Below, piece by piece: positions 51,212-59,251 of a DNA stretch of 64,000 nucleotides. The stretch is from SKHV01 sp963678565 (GTDB taxonomy: Bacteria; Bacteroidota; Bacteroidia; Bacteroidales; Prolixibacteraceae): positions 868,001 through 932,000 of the forward strand of contig OY782875.1 in the NCBI GenBank assembly GCA_963678565.1. The letters run 5' to 3'. The position numbers and the translations under genes were made by a program. Below the pieces are notes generated by a model. The model was given only the letters and a program-made list of their open reading frames with translations. It was not told the origin of the DNA and did not search any database. Position 1 is the first letter of the stretch. The number at the start of each line of letters is the position of its first letter.

Positions 51212-52291
51212 ATGAAGCGAATTTCTGAAGTATTAAAACCAGGTGTTGTAACTGGTAGCGATTTGAAATATCTTTTCGATTATGCAAAAGAAAATGGTTT
51301 TGCATTACCGGCAGTGAATGTAGTTGGATCTGATTCAATTAACGGAGTAATGGAAGCCGCTAAAGTGGTTAATTCTCCAATAATCATTCAATTGTCGAAT
51401 GGTGGTGCTGCATTTACTGCAGGAAAAGGATTAAAGCTTGAAGGACAGCAAGCACAAGTTTTAGGTGCAATTGCTGCAGCAAAACATATTCATACATTGG
51501 CCGAAGCTTATGGTGTTTATGTTGTTTTGCATACCGATCATGCTGCAAAAAAATTATTACCATGGATTGATGGTTTGTTAGAAGCAAGTGAGAAAAACTT
51601 TGCTGAAACAGGAAAACCATTATTCAGTTCTCACATGTTAGATTTATCTGAAGAACCTTTAGATGAGAATATCGAAATTTGTGTAGAATATTTCAAGCGT
51701 ATGGCTAAAATAGACATGACTCTTGAAATTGAATTAGGTATTACTGGTGGAGAAGAAGATGGTGTTGACAACTCTGATGTTGACAACTCTCTATTATACA
51801 CTCAACCTGAAGAGGTCGACAAGTTTTATACTGCATTGAATGCTGTGTCTCCTAACTTTACTATTGCAGCAGCATTTGGTAATGTACATGGTGTTTACAA
51901 GCCAGGTAATGTAAAATTAGAGCCAAAAATTTTGAACAACTCACAAGCTTATATTAAAGAGAAACACGGTTTGAGTGTTGATAAGCCTGTAAACTTTGTA
52001 TTCCATGGTGGTAGTGGTTCTTCTCATGAAGAAATTCGCGAAGCAATTGGTTATGGAGTTGTAAAAATGAACATTGATACCGATACACAATGGGCTACAT
52101 GGGATGGGATTCGTAAATTCGAAGCTGAAAACCATGATTATTTGCAAACTCAAATTGGAAACCCTGACGGGGAAGATAAACCAAATAAAAAATTCTACGA
52201 TCCTCGCGTTTGGTTACGTAAAGGTCAAGAATCATTGGTTGAAAGATTGAAGGTAGCGTTTGACGATTTGAATGCAATCGACAGAAACTAA
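51212..52291 (+). CDS. fbaA: Class II fructose-bisphosphate aldolase, subtype A (FbaA type)
   Basis: A 359-residue aldolase that aligns in length and motif with E. coli FbaA: VLHTDHAAKKLLPW (D109, H110), SSHMLDLSEE, GGEEDGVDNS, FGNVHGVY, VFHGGSGSS and KMNIDTDTQWATW. A short duplication of 12 bases (GTTGACAACTCT, at about 51765 and 51780) repeats VDNS in the loop after GGEED. It should be the main glycolytic aldolase and is strongly codon-biased. It ends at an intrinsic terminator. Confidence 0.96.
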   Translation: MKRISEVLKPGVVTGSDLKYLFDYAKENGFALPAVNVVGSDSINGVMEAAKVVNSPIIIQLSNGGAAFTAGKGLKLEGQQAQVLGAIAAAKHIHTLAEAYGVYVVLHTDHAAKKLLPWIDGLLEASEKNFAETGKPLFSSHMLDLSEEPLDENIEICVEYFKRMAKIDMTLEIELGITGGEEDGVDNSDVDNSLLYTQPEEVDKFYTALNAVSPNFTIAAAFGNVHGVYKPGNVKLEPKILNNSQAYIKEKHGLSVDKPVNFVFHGGSGSSHEEIREAIGYGVVKMNIDTDTQWATWDGIRKFEAENHDYLQTQIGNPDGEDKPNKKFYDPRVWLRKGQESLVERLKVAFDDLNAIDRN

Positions 52292-52313
52292 TTATTTTAA
52301 ATACTTATAGAAG

Positions 52314-52345
52314 AGAGCTGAAACGTTAAGTTTCGGCTCTTTTTG
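52314..52345 (+). terminator. Terminator after fbaA
   Basis: Stem AGAGCTGAAAC / GTTTCGGCTCT (11 bp, one G-U pair), loop GTTAA, then TTTTT. Confidence 0.9.
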
Positions 52346-52435
52346 TTATCATATAGTCCATTTGTTTGCTCTAAAAATGGACAAATTGTAAATATTATTA
52401 TTTTAGCTTTTTAAGAAATCAATTGAACAACCTTT

Positions 52436-53800
52436 ATGTCTGATCATTCTTCTAATAGCAGAGATTCATTTGGTAGTAAATTTGGAATTGTTGCCGCTGC
52501 AGCCGGATCAGCCGTTGGTTTGGGAAATATTTGGAAATTTCCATACATCACTGGTGTTTTTGGTGGAGGTGCGTTCTTGTTTGTATACCTTGGTTTTATT
52601 GCTGCAATTGGGTTAACAGTAATGTTGGCCGAGTTGATTATAGGACGAAGATCGAGACAAAATTCCTTTGGAGCATTTAAGTATTTGGCTCCCGGAGGGA
52701 GTTGGAAATACATTGGATTGCTTGGAATTGGTGCCGCTTTTATGATTCTCTCGTTTTATGGAGTAGTCGCTGGTTGGAGTATTGAGTATGTCATGCTTTC
52801 TATCTCAAACGGGTTTGCAGCAAAAAGTCCCGATGAATTAAATCTGATTTTTGGAGAGTTAATCGAAGATCCGATCAGACCGATTATTTTTCAATTGATA
52901 TTTATGGCTCTAACTGCTGGCATTGTGGTAGTCGGTATTCAAAAGGGAATTGAAAAGTTTACCAAAATATTAATGCCTTTATTGGTTGTGATTTTAATAG
53001 CCCTATGTGTAAAGGCTGTTTCATTGCCAGGTGCTTCTGAAGGTTTATCGTTTTTGTTTAAACCAGACTTCTCTAAACTAACTTCAGATGGTATTTTAAG
53101 CGCATTAGGCCATGCATTTTTCTCGCTTAGCTTAGGAATGGGAACATTGGTTACATATGGTTCTTATGTGAAAAGAAAAAACAACTTGGTAAATACTGCA
53201 ATTGAAGTAACAGCGGCCGATACAATCATTGCAATTTTGGCTGGTGTGGCAATATTTCCGGCGGTGTTTGCATTTGGTATTGAACCAAGTAGCGGGCCGG
53301 GTTTAGTTTTCATTACTTTACCCAATGTTTTTCAACAAATGTCGAGCGGGTATATTTTCTCAATTTTATTCTTTGTGCTCTTAAGTGTCGCGGCTTTAAC
53401 TTCCTCTATTTCGATTCTTGAAGTTGTAGTAGCCTATTTAAAAGAAGAGTTTAAAATAGAGCGAAAAGGAGCTACCGTTTTAGGAACTGTAATGATCTCA
53501 ATTTTGGGAATTTTCTGTTCGTTATCTATGGGGGTGTGGAGTGGATTTCATGTGTTTGGTTTAAATATTTTTGATTTGCTGGATTGGGTGTCAGCAAATA
53601 TGTTGCTTCCATTGGGGGGGCTATTTATTAGTTTATTCGTAGGTTGGTTCTTGGGACCTAAGAAAGCATTTCATGAGCTACGTAAGGGGAGTAATATTAA
53701 ACAACGTTATTTTAAAACATTCTTGTTTCTTGTTAGGTTTGTAGCGCCAATTGCGATTGCCATTGTATTTCTACATGGTTTAGGATTGTTTAAGTTCTAG
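52436..53800 (+). CDS. Sodium-dependent transporter, NSS/SNF family
   Basis: A 454-residue inner-membrane protein with about 11-12 membrane segments. TM1 carries the unwound substrate/sodium site AAGSAVGLGNIWKFPYI, followed by GGGAFLFVYLGFI and MLAELIIGRRSRQNS. TM6 region FFSLSLGMGTLVTYGSYV and TM8 SVAALTSSISILEVV are also recognisable. Relatives import amino acids (tryptophan, tyrosine, leucine) with sodium; the substrate here is unknown. A G7 run in the codons for Leu-Gly-Gly (near 53614-53620) is a possible slippage site. Confidence 0.93.
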   Translation: MSDHSSNSRDSFGSKFGIVAAAAGSAVGLGNIWKFPYITGVFGGGAFLFVYLGFIAAIGLTVMLAELIIGRRSRQNSFGAFKYLAPGGSWKYIGLLGIGAAFMILSFYGVVAGWSIEYVMLSISNGFAAKSPDELNLIFGELIEDPIRPIIFQLIFMALTAGIVVVGIQKGIEKFTKILMPLLVVILIALCVKAVSLPGASEGLSFLFKPDFSKLTSDGILSALGHAFFSLSLGMGTLVTYGSYVKRKNNLVNTAIEVTAADTIIAILAGVAIFPAVFAFGIEPSSGPGLVFITLPNVFQQMSSGYIFSILFFVLLSVAALTSSISILEVVVAYLKEEFKIERKGATVLGTVMISILGIFCSLSMGVWSGFHVFGLNIFDLLDWVSANMLLPLGGLFISLFVGWFLGPKKAFHELRKGSNIKQRYFKTFLFLVRFVAPIAIAIVFLHGLGLFKF

Positions 53801-53905
53801 CAACCAATTTAAAAGAATGTTTTTTTCTGATTTTGGAGGCAGAAAATTTCATGGTGCTTTGAAATTTAAATATTTTGAAGGAAATTGTATAGAAATTTCC
53901 CTTAT

Positions 53906-54994
53906 ATGCAATTTAATTTTTCCTCCTCCGAAAAGAAAGGATTGATTGCCTTGATTGTAATTATCATGGTACTTCAGATTTCTATATTCATAGTCAGCCG
54001 TCAGCTAAATTCTGAAAGCACAATTTCTTTAAGTGATCAAGAGCATGAAGCATTCCAAAAGCAACTCGATTCGATTGCAGCCCTTAATCATTCTGAAGAG
54101 TTTCCAAAACCAGACTATTCTAAAATTGATTTTTTTGAGTTTAATCCGAATACGGTTTCACATTCTAATTTACTTAAATTAGGACTAAGCGGTAGTGTTG
54201 CTAATACCTTTATCAGTTACAGAGAAAAGGTAAAGCCATTTCAAACCAAAATGGATTTATTCAAGATTTATGGTATCGATTCTTCCTTAGTAGTTTTGTT
54301 ATTACCTTATGTTCAAATTCATCAACTCGAAACTAAGCAAAAGAAGCAACTGCCAATTTCAAAAGAACCAGAAAAGGTTGATTCTTTGTTTGAGTTTAAT
54401 CCAAATACAATTTCGCTTGCTGAATTGAGAAAACTAAGTTTTTCTGAAAAGTTAGCCAACACTTTCATTAATTATCGAGATGCGATTGGTGGATTTAAGT
54501 CCATCAATCAAATCAAAAATATATATGGTCTGAGTAACGATTTTTTTGATCAACTAAGTCCGTATATTTTGTTGCCTGAGTTAGAAAAAGAAGAAGCGAA
54601 ATTGATTGTGGAAATAAATGCCGCCACCGCAACCGATTTAATATTGCTTGACGGAATAGGTGAGGTGTTGTCGAACAGAATTGTCAAGTATCGGAACTAT
54701 TTGGGAGGGTTTTATTCAATTGAACAATTAAGACGTGTTTATGGTCTTTCAGAAACAACTTTCGAGCAAATTAAAATGTCGCTAACTGTTGATACGACAT
54801 TGATCGAAGCGATAAATATTAATTTTGCGGGGATATCTGAATTAAAAAAACTACCTGCTTGTAATGAAAAAATTGCCGAACAAATAATTGAGAATCGATC
54901 TAAAAATGGCGCATTCAGAAACATTGATCAGTTGAAATTGATTCTTAATGAAAAAGAATTTGATATTTTAAAGTATTATCTGACGGTTAAATAG
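53906..54994 (+). CDS. ComEA-like protein with four helix-hairpin-helix modules
   Basis: A 362-residue protein (ATG at 53906; a TTG seven codons earlier is possible). A single membrane segment near the N-terminus (LIALIVIIMVLQISIFIVS) anchors it. Four ComEA-type HhH modules follow: FNPNTVSHSNLLKLGLSGSV, FNPNTISLAELRKLSFSEKL, VEINAATATDLILLDGIGEV and INFAGISELKKLPACNEKI, each followed by an ..YR..(G)GF..(I)..L..I(Y)G(L) hairpin. The fourth is the most diverged. HhH modules bind DNA without sequence preference, so a role in DNA uptake or surface DNA handling is likely; one module is usual in ComEA. Confidence 0.85.
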   Translation: MQFNFSSSEKKGLIALIVIIMVLQISIFIVSRQLNSESTISLSDQEHEAFQKQLDSIAALNHSEEFPKPDYSKIDFFEFNPNTVSHSNLLKLGLSGSVANTFISYREKVKPFQTKMDLFKIYGIDSSLVVLLLPYVQIHQLETKQKKQLPISKEPEKVDSLFEFNPNTISLAELRKLSFSEKLANTFINYRDAIGGFKSINQIKNIYGLSNDFFDQLSPYILLPELEKEEAKLIVEINAATATDLILLDGIGEVLSNRIVKYRNYLGGFYSIEQLRRVYGLSETTFEQIKMSLTVDTTLIEAININFAGISELKKLPACNEKIAEQIIENRSKNGAFRNIDQLKLILNEKEFDILKYYLTVK

Positions 54995-55085
54995 CTTTTA
55001 TATGAATTTATTCCTTATTTTTGCGCGGTTTTGGATCAAGAATGGCATAAATAAGTAAAAATCAGTAAAATATTTTACAAAACAG

Positions 55086-55116
55086 TTTGCTTATTAGATT
55101 TGACTTGCTAAATTTG
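55086..55116 (+). promoter_or_regulatory. Promoter of rpsU
   Basis: TTTG (55086-55089), a 19-bp spacer and TAAATTTG (55109-55116): an exact match to the Bacteroidota consensus. The start near 55123 gives a leader of about 34 nt. Confidence 0.8.
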
Positions 55117-55156
55117 CGACCCGATTGAAAAGAGATAAAATTAAAGAACAAGCGAT

Positions 55157-55348
55157 ATGATTATTATTCCTGTTAAAGAAGGCGAAAACGTAGAGAGAGC
55201 ATTGAAGCGTTTCAAACGTAAATTTGAAAAAACTGGTGCAATTAAAGAATTGCGTGGACGTCAGGCTTATATCAAACCTTCAGTAAGAAGAAGAGCTGAA
55301 ATTGAAAAAGCTAAATACGTAGAGCAGTTACAGCGCGAAGAAGATTAA
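55157..55348 (+). CDS. rpsU: 30S ribosomal protein S21
   Basis: A 63-residue basic protein with the S21 signature: MIIIPVKEGENVERALKRFK, KFEKTGAIKELRGRQAYIKP and a Lys/Arg-rich C-terminal half (SVRRRAEIEKAKYVEQLQ). It binds the 30S platform near the anti-Shine-Dalgarno sequence. Its own strong promoter precedes it, and a long hairpin separates it from xerC. Confidence 0.97.
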   Translation: MIIIPVKEGENVERALKRFKRKFEKTGAIKELRGRQAYIKPSVRRRAEIEKAKYVEQLQREED

Positions 55349-55363
55349 TTTGTGAAGAGTTGA

Positions 55364-55396
55364 TATTCAGAAATAAAATATCGATATTTCTGAATA
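55364..55396 (+). terminator. Perfect 12-bp stem-loop between rpsU and xerC
   Basis: TATTCAGAAATA / TATTTCTGAATA with a 9-nt loop. There is no T tract, so it may be a weak terminator, an attenuator or an mRNA-stabilising hairpin that sets rpsU above xerC. It ends 15 bp before the xerC ATG. Confidence 0.55.
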
Positions 55397-55411
55397 ATTA
55401 ATTCTTGATGG

Positions 55412-56293
55412 ATGGCTCCTGTTGAAGATTTTTTGAAATACATAGAATTCGAAAAGCGTTATTCTGTACACACAGTTGTAGCTTATAAGAATGACCTCGG
55501 TCAATTTATTCTGTTTATGAATGAATCGGTCGGGGATTTTGATTTTAAAAGCCTCAAGTCAAACCAAATTCGACAGTGGATTCTTGAGTTAATGGAGGCT
55601 GGAATTTCGCCCAGAAGCATACAACGGAAAATTACATCTCTCAAATCATTATATAAATATATGATTAGAAATGAGCTTGTAAAAACCGATCCAACAAAGT
55701 TGCTTACAATTCCAAAGGCATCAAAAAAATTACCAACGTTTGTTGCTGAGCAAAACTTAAATCAATTGTTAGATTTTGATTTGTTTGATGATAACTTTGA
55801 AGGTGTGCGCGACAAAACAATTGTTGCATTATTATATGGCACAGGAATACGATTATCAGAATTAAAGCAATTAAAATTAAACAATGTAAGCTTTCATGAG
55901 TTTACAATTAAGGTATTAGGAAAAGGAAATAAGGAACGAATTATACCGTTTCCGAAAAGCTTATCCAAAATAATGTTAAAATACATTGAGTTTAGGCAGG
56001 AGATCGTTGCAGAAAATGATTTTCTTTTTCTAACTTCAAAAGGAAAACAAGTGTACGATAAATTGATTTATCGCGTAGTAAAAAAGTATTTAACGTTGGT
56101 TACTACTGTTGATAAAAAAAGTCCACATGTATTACGACATAGTTTTGCAACACACCTATTGAATAATGGAGCAGATCTGAATGCCGTTAAGGAACTTTTA
56201 GGACATGCAAACCTGTCGGCAACTCAAGTGTATACACATACCACATTTGAAAAGTTAAAAGAAATTTACAAACAGGCTCATCCCAGAGTCTAA
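55412..56293 (+). CDS. xerC: Tyrosine recombinase XerC/XerD
   Basis: A 293-residue site-specific recombinase that resolves chromosome dimers at dif. The N-terminal SAM-like domain (about 1-90: FLKYIEFEKRYSVHTVVAYK) is followed by the catalytic domain with all active residues: R147 (GTGIRLSEL), K171 (VLGKGNKER), H239 and R242 (HVLRHSFATH), H265 (LLGHANLS) and nucleophile Y274 (TQVYTH). The rpsU-xerC-hpf neighbourhood argues for the housekeeping Xer protein and against a mobile element integrase. XerC versus XerD is not resolved. Confidence 0.94.
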   Translation: MAPVEDFLKYIEFEKRYSVHTVVAYKNDLGQFILFMNESVGDFDFKSLKSNQIRQWILELMEAGISPRSIQRKITSLKSLYKYMIRNELVKTDPTKLLTIPKASKKLPTFVAEQNLNQLLDFDLFDDNFEGVRDKTIVALLYGTGIRLSELKQLKLNNVSFHEFTIKVLGKGNKERIIPFPKSLSKIMLKYIEFRQEIVAENDFLFLTSKGKQVYDKLIYRVVKKYLTLVTTVDKKSPHVLRHSFATHLLNNGADLNAVKELLGHANLSATQVYTHTTFEKLKEIYKQAHPRV

Positions 56294-56308
56294 AATGGAG
56301 GACAACTT

Positions 56309-56611
56309 ATGAATATCAAAATTAATGACGTTCATTTTACAGCCGATCAAAAATTGGTTGAATTCGTAACCAAAAAAGTATCGAAATTAGATAACTTTTA
56401 CGAGGGTATTATCAGTGCTGAAATAATTATGAAAGTTGTTAAGCCGGAGTCTGCAAAGAACAAAGAAGTAGAACTTAAGCTTTCAATCCCTTCTACTAGA
56501 GATTATTTGTTTGCAAAAAAGCAAGCAGATACCTTTGAAGAAGCTACAGATATCACTGTTGAAGCTGTTAAGAAACAGCTAAAAAAGATCAAAGAAAAAC
56601 AACGCGATTAA
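56309..56611 (+). CDS. hpf: Ribosome hibernation promoting factor HPF (short form)
   Basis: A 100-residue HPF/YfiA-family protein beginning MNIKINDVHFTADQKLVEFV, with the beta-alpha-beta fold (LKLSIPSTRDYLFAKKQADT) and a Lys-rich C-terminal helix (VEAVKKQLKKIKEKQR). It binds idle 70S ribosomes. An unusually strong Shine-Dalgarno site for this genome (GGAGG) lies 9 bp before the ATG. It is the last gene of the rpsU-xerC-hpf cluster. Confidence 0.95.
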   Translation: MNIKINDVHFTADQKLVEFVTKKVSKLDNFYEGIISAEIIMKVVKPESAKNKEVELKLSIPSTRDYLFAKKQADTFEEATDITVEAVKKQLKKIKEKQRD

Positions 56612-56639
56612 TAATTTAGAAAAAAAGTTAATATTGTTA

Positions 56640-56668
56640 TTTGTTTTTTAAAAATATTTATACATTTG
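56640..56668 (+). promoter_or_regulatory. Promoter of the tRNA-tuf operon
   Basis: TTTG (56640-56643), a 17-bp spacer and TACATTTG (56661-56668). It is followed by a stem (CAAACCCTTT 56669-56678 / AAAGGGTTTG 56698-56707). The start would fall near 56675, partly inside the left arm of that stem. Confidence 0.7.
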
Positions 56669-56790
56669 CAAACCCTTTTAGGAAGGAATAATTCTTGAAA
56701 GGGTTTGTAAGTTTTTTACAATATTTACGGGGCGATTTTGTAGCACAGGATCGTCCGCTTAGTGTAAAAAATAAAATAAATATTGATTTT

Positions 56791-56873
56791 GGGGAGATAC
56801 CAAAGTGGCCAACTGGGGCGGACTGTAACTCCGCTGACTTTCGTCTTCGTAGGTTCGAATCCTGCTCTCCCCA
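56791..56873 (+). tRNA. tRNA-Tyr (GTA)
   Basis: An 83-nt class II tRNA. The acceptor stem GGGGAGA / TCTCCCC is perfect and the discriminator is A. The anticodon stem GCGGA/TCCGC holds loop CTGTAAC with anticodon GTA (56825-56827). It has the long variable arm of bacterial tRNA-Tyr and a T arm with GGTTCGAATCC. CCA is not encoded. Confidence 0.96.
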
Positions 56874-56942
56874 CAATACATTCTCAAGTTCTGATTTCTT
56901 TAGGATGAGAAATCCTTTAGTAGTCGGATTTTTGGTGTGCAA

Positions 56943-57015
56943 GCGGGAGTAGCTCAGTTGATAGAGCATTAGCCTTCCAAGCTAAGGGTCGCGGGTTTGA
57001 GCCCCGTCTCCCGCT
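56943..57015 (+). tRNA. tRNA-Gly (TCC)
   Basis: 73 nt with a perfect acceptor stem GCGGGAG / CTCCCGC, D arm GCTCAGTTGATAGAGC, anticodon loop CTTCCAA (anticodon TCC at 56976-56978) and T arm GGGTTTGAGCCCC. The discriminator is T and CCA is not encoded. Confidence 0.96.
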
Positions 57016-57032
57016 CAAAATAGAAAAAAGAC

Positions 57033-57104
57033 GCCGATGTAGCTCAGGGGTAGAGCGTTTCCTTGGTAAGGAAGAGGTCATGAGTTCAAATCTCATCATC
57101 GGCT
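57033..57104 (+). tRNA. tRNA-Thr (GGT)
   Basis: 72 nt with acceptor stem GCCGATG / CATCGGC, D arm GCTCAGGGGTAGAGC, anticodon loop TTGGTAA (anticodon GGT at 57065-57067) and T arm GAGTTCAAATCTC. The discriminator is T. It ends 48 bp before tuf, so tuf and the tRNAs are likely cut from one transcript. Confidence 0.96.
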
Positions 57105-57152
57105 CGAGTTAAATAAAAAAATAATTAGTTAACGTTATCTAATTTTAGTATT

Positions 57153-58340
57153 ATGGCTAAAGAACATTTTAATAGGGATAAAGACCACGTCAATATTGGT
57201 ACTATTGGCCACGTTGACCACGGTAAGACAACCCTAACAGCTGCGATTACAACTGTATTGGCAAAAAAAGGTTTATCAGAAGTAAAAGCTTTTGATTCTA
57301 TCGACAATGCTCCTGAGGAGAAAGAGCGTGGTATCACTATTAATACTGCGCACGTTGAGTATCAAACAGAAAATCGTCACTATGCGCACGTTGACTGTCC
57401 GGGTCACGCCGACTATGTTAAGAACATGGTAACTGGTGCTGCTCAAATGGACGGTGCAATTCTTGTTTGTGCTGCAACTGACGGTCCTATGCCTCAAACT
57501 CGTGAGCACATCTTGTTAGCTCGTCAGGTAAACGTACCTAGAATCGTTGTTTTCATGAACAAAGTTGACATGGTTGACGACGAAGAATTATTAGAGTTAG
57601 TAGAAATGGAATTGCGCGAATTGCTTGATTTCTACGAATTCGATGGTGACGAAACTCCAGTTATCGCAGGTTCCGCACTTGGTGCATTGAACGGTGAAGC
57701 TGAGTGGGAAGAAAAAGTAATGGAATTGATGGCGGCTTGTGATAGCTGGATTCCACTTCCTCCACGAGATATCGACAAGCCATTCTTGATGCCTGTTGAG
57801 GACGTATTCTCAATTACAGGTCGTGGTACTGTTGCTACTGGTCGTATCGAAACTGGTGTTGTTCACACTGGCGACGAATTACAATTGATCGGTTTAGGTG
57901 CTGAAGGTCGTAAAACTGTTTGTACTGGTGTTGAGATGTTCCGTAAAATTCTTGACGATGGACAAGCTGGTGATAACGTAGGTTTATTGTTACGTGGTGT
58001 TGAAAAGAAAGAGATCAAACGTGGTCAAATTCTTTGTAAGCCAGGAACAATTACACCGCATACTAAATTTAAAGCAGAGGTTTACGTATTGAAAAAAGAA
58101 GAAGGTGGACGTCACACTCCATTCCATAACAAATACCGTCCTCAGTTTTATATTCGTACACTTGATGTAACTGGAGAGATTTCATTACAAGAAGGTCGTG
58201 AAATGGTAATGCCAGGTGACAACGTAACAATCGAGGTAGAATTAATTTACCCTGTTGCATTGAACATTGGTTTACGTTTTGCAATCCGTGAAGGTGGACG
58301 TACAGTAGGTGCCGGGCAGGTTACTGAAATTGTAGACTAA
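57153..58340 (+). CDS. tuf: Elongation factor Tu
   Basis: The GTPase that brings aminoacyl-tRNA to the ribosome. The 395-residue protein has G1 GHVDHGKTT, switch I with RGITINTAHVEY, G3 DCPGHADY, G4 NKVD and G5 SAL, then the two beta-barrel domains (RGTVATGRIETG, FRKILDDGQAGDN, PHTKFKAEVYVL). The codon use is strongly biased, as expected for a very abundant protein. It follows three tRNA genes. Confidence 0.99.
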   Translation: MAKEHFNRDKDHVNIGTIGHVDHGKTTLTAAITTVLAKKGLSEVKAFDSIDNAPEEKERGITINTAHVEYQTENRHYAHVDCPGHADYVKNMVTGAAQMDGAILVCAATDGPMPQTREHILLARQVNVPRIVVFMNKVDMVDDEELLELVEMELRELLDFYEFDGDETPVIAGSALGALNGEAEWEEKVMELMAACDSWIPLPPRDIDKPFLMPVEDVFSITGRGTVATGRIETGVVHTGDELQLIGLGAEGRKTVCTGVEMFRKILDDGQAGDNVGLLLRGVEKKEIKRGQILCKPGTITPHTKFKAEVYVLKKEEGGRHTPFHNKYRPQFYIRTLDVTGEISLQEGREMVMPGDNVTIEVELIYPVALNIGLRFAIREGGRTVGAGQVTEIVD

Positions 58341-58361
58341 ATTATATTTATAATATAGCAA

Positions 58362-58391
58362 ATAATCCTGACCCGTATTGGTCGGGATTAT
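58362..58391 (+). terminator. Hairpin after tuf (terminator-like, no strong T tract)
   Basis: Stem ATAATCCTGACC / GGTCGGGATTAT (12 bp, one G-U pair) with loop CGTATT. Only GTTTA follows, so termination would be partial. It sits between tuf and the tRNA-like element. Confidence 0.55.
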
Positions 58392-58395
58392 GTTT

Positions 58396-58446
58396 ACGGA
58401 TGAACTCAAAAGGGAGAATTAGTAAGTTCGACTCTTGCCATCCGTA
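58396..58446 (+). pseudogene. tRNA-like element lacking an anticodon arm (possible tRNA-Trp remnant)
   Basis: 51 nt. A perfect 7-bp acceptor stem ACGGATG (58396-58402) / CATCCGT (58439-58445), a 5-bp T arm GTAAG / CTTGC with a correct 7-nt loop TTCGACT (58422-58438) that abuts the acceptor strand, and a D-arm-like CTC / GAG (58405-58416). Between D and T arms only AATTA remains, where an anticodon arm of 17 nt and a variable loop should be. A tRNA-Trp gene normally sits between tuf and secE in Bacteroidota, so a deleted tRNA-Trp is the simplest reading. Confidence 0.65.
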
Positions 58447-58469
58447 CTATTCAAAAAAACAATGTATCG

Positions 58470-58661
58470 ATGAAAATCACAGCATACGTTAAAGAGTCTT
58501 TCAATGAGTTGGTACACAAGGTAACTTGGCCAACTTGGAAAGAACTACAGAATAGCGCAATAATAGTTATGGTTGCTTCCATCATAATCGCACTGGCAAT
58601 TTTCATTATGGACAAGGCTTTCGAAGTCATAATGGATTTTGTATACAGTCTATTTTACTAA
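58470..58661 (+). CDS. secE: Preprotein translocase subunit SecE
   Basis: A 63-residue minimal SecE: cytoplasmic amphipathic helix (AYVKESFNELVHKVTWPTWK with the conserved VTWPT) and one membrane segment (SAIIVMVASIIIALAIFIMD). It clamps SecY in the protein channel. It lies immediately before nusG, the usual order. Confidence 0.97.
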   Translation: MKITAYVKESFNELVHKVTWPTWKELQNSAIIVMVASIIIALAIFIMDKAFEVIMDFVYSLFY

Positions 58662-58678
58662 TAATCTAGAAGCTGAAG

Positions 58679-59227
58679 ATGAACGAAATCCAGAAAAAGT
58701 GGTATGTTCTTAGAACCATTGGGGGAAAAGAAAAAAAGGCGAAGGAATATATCGAGGGAGAAATTACATCTGCGGGACTTCAAGATTATGTTTCTCAGGT
58801 TTTAATCCCTACAGAAAAAGTTTATCAAATTAGAAATGGTAAAAAAATCAGCAAAGAACGTAACATCCTCCCAGGTTACATAATTGTTGAGGCGTCTCTA
58901 GTTGGTGAGGTTCCACATATTCTCAGGAATGTTACGAATGTGATTGGCTTTTTGAATGATGTTAAAGGCGGAGACCCCGTTCCAATGCGTCAGTCAGAAA
59001 TTAATCGCATACTTGGGAAAATTGATGAAATGTCAGTTAACGAAGAGGAAATGACCATTCCTTATGTAGTGGGTGAAACTATTAAAGTGATCGATGGACC
59101 ATTCAACGGATTCAACGGAATTATCGAAGAGGTAAATGAAGAAAAGAAGAAGTTGAAAGTGATGGTAAAGATTTTCGGTCGGAAAACTCCTTTGGAGCTT
59201 GGTTATTTACAAGTAGAAAAGGAGTAA
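58679..59227 (+). CDS. nusG: Transcription termination/antitermination factor NusG
   Basis: A 182-residue NusG: NGN domain with KKWYVLRTIGGKEKKAKEYI and NILPGYIIVEASL, then a KOW domain with VIDGPFNGFNGIIEEVNEEK. It binds RNA polymerase and couples it to Rho or the ribosome. The gene follows secE by 17 bp. Confidence 0.98.
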   Translation: MNEIQKKWYVLRTIGGKEKKAKEYIEGEITSAGLQDYVSQVLIPTEKVYQIRNGKKISKERNILPGYIIVEASLVGEVPHILRNVTNVIGFLNDVKGGDPVPMRQSEINRILGKIDEMSVNEEEMTIPYVVGETIKVIDGPFNGFNGIIEEVNEEKKKLKVMVKIFGRKTPLELGYLQVEKE

Positions 59228-59251
59228 TACAAAACAAATTAATGTTTTATT

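Noticed and set aside
55412..56293. Tyrosine recombinase as a sign of a mobile element
   Set aside because: Neighbours are rpsU and hpf, no att repeats or phage genes are nearby, and the catalytic set fits the housekeeping Xer protein.
56695..56952. Reading frame spanning the tRNA-Tyr gene
   Set aside because: It runs through a structured tRNA and begins with TTG inside the leader hairpin.
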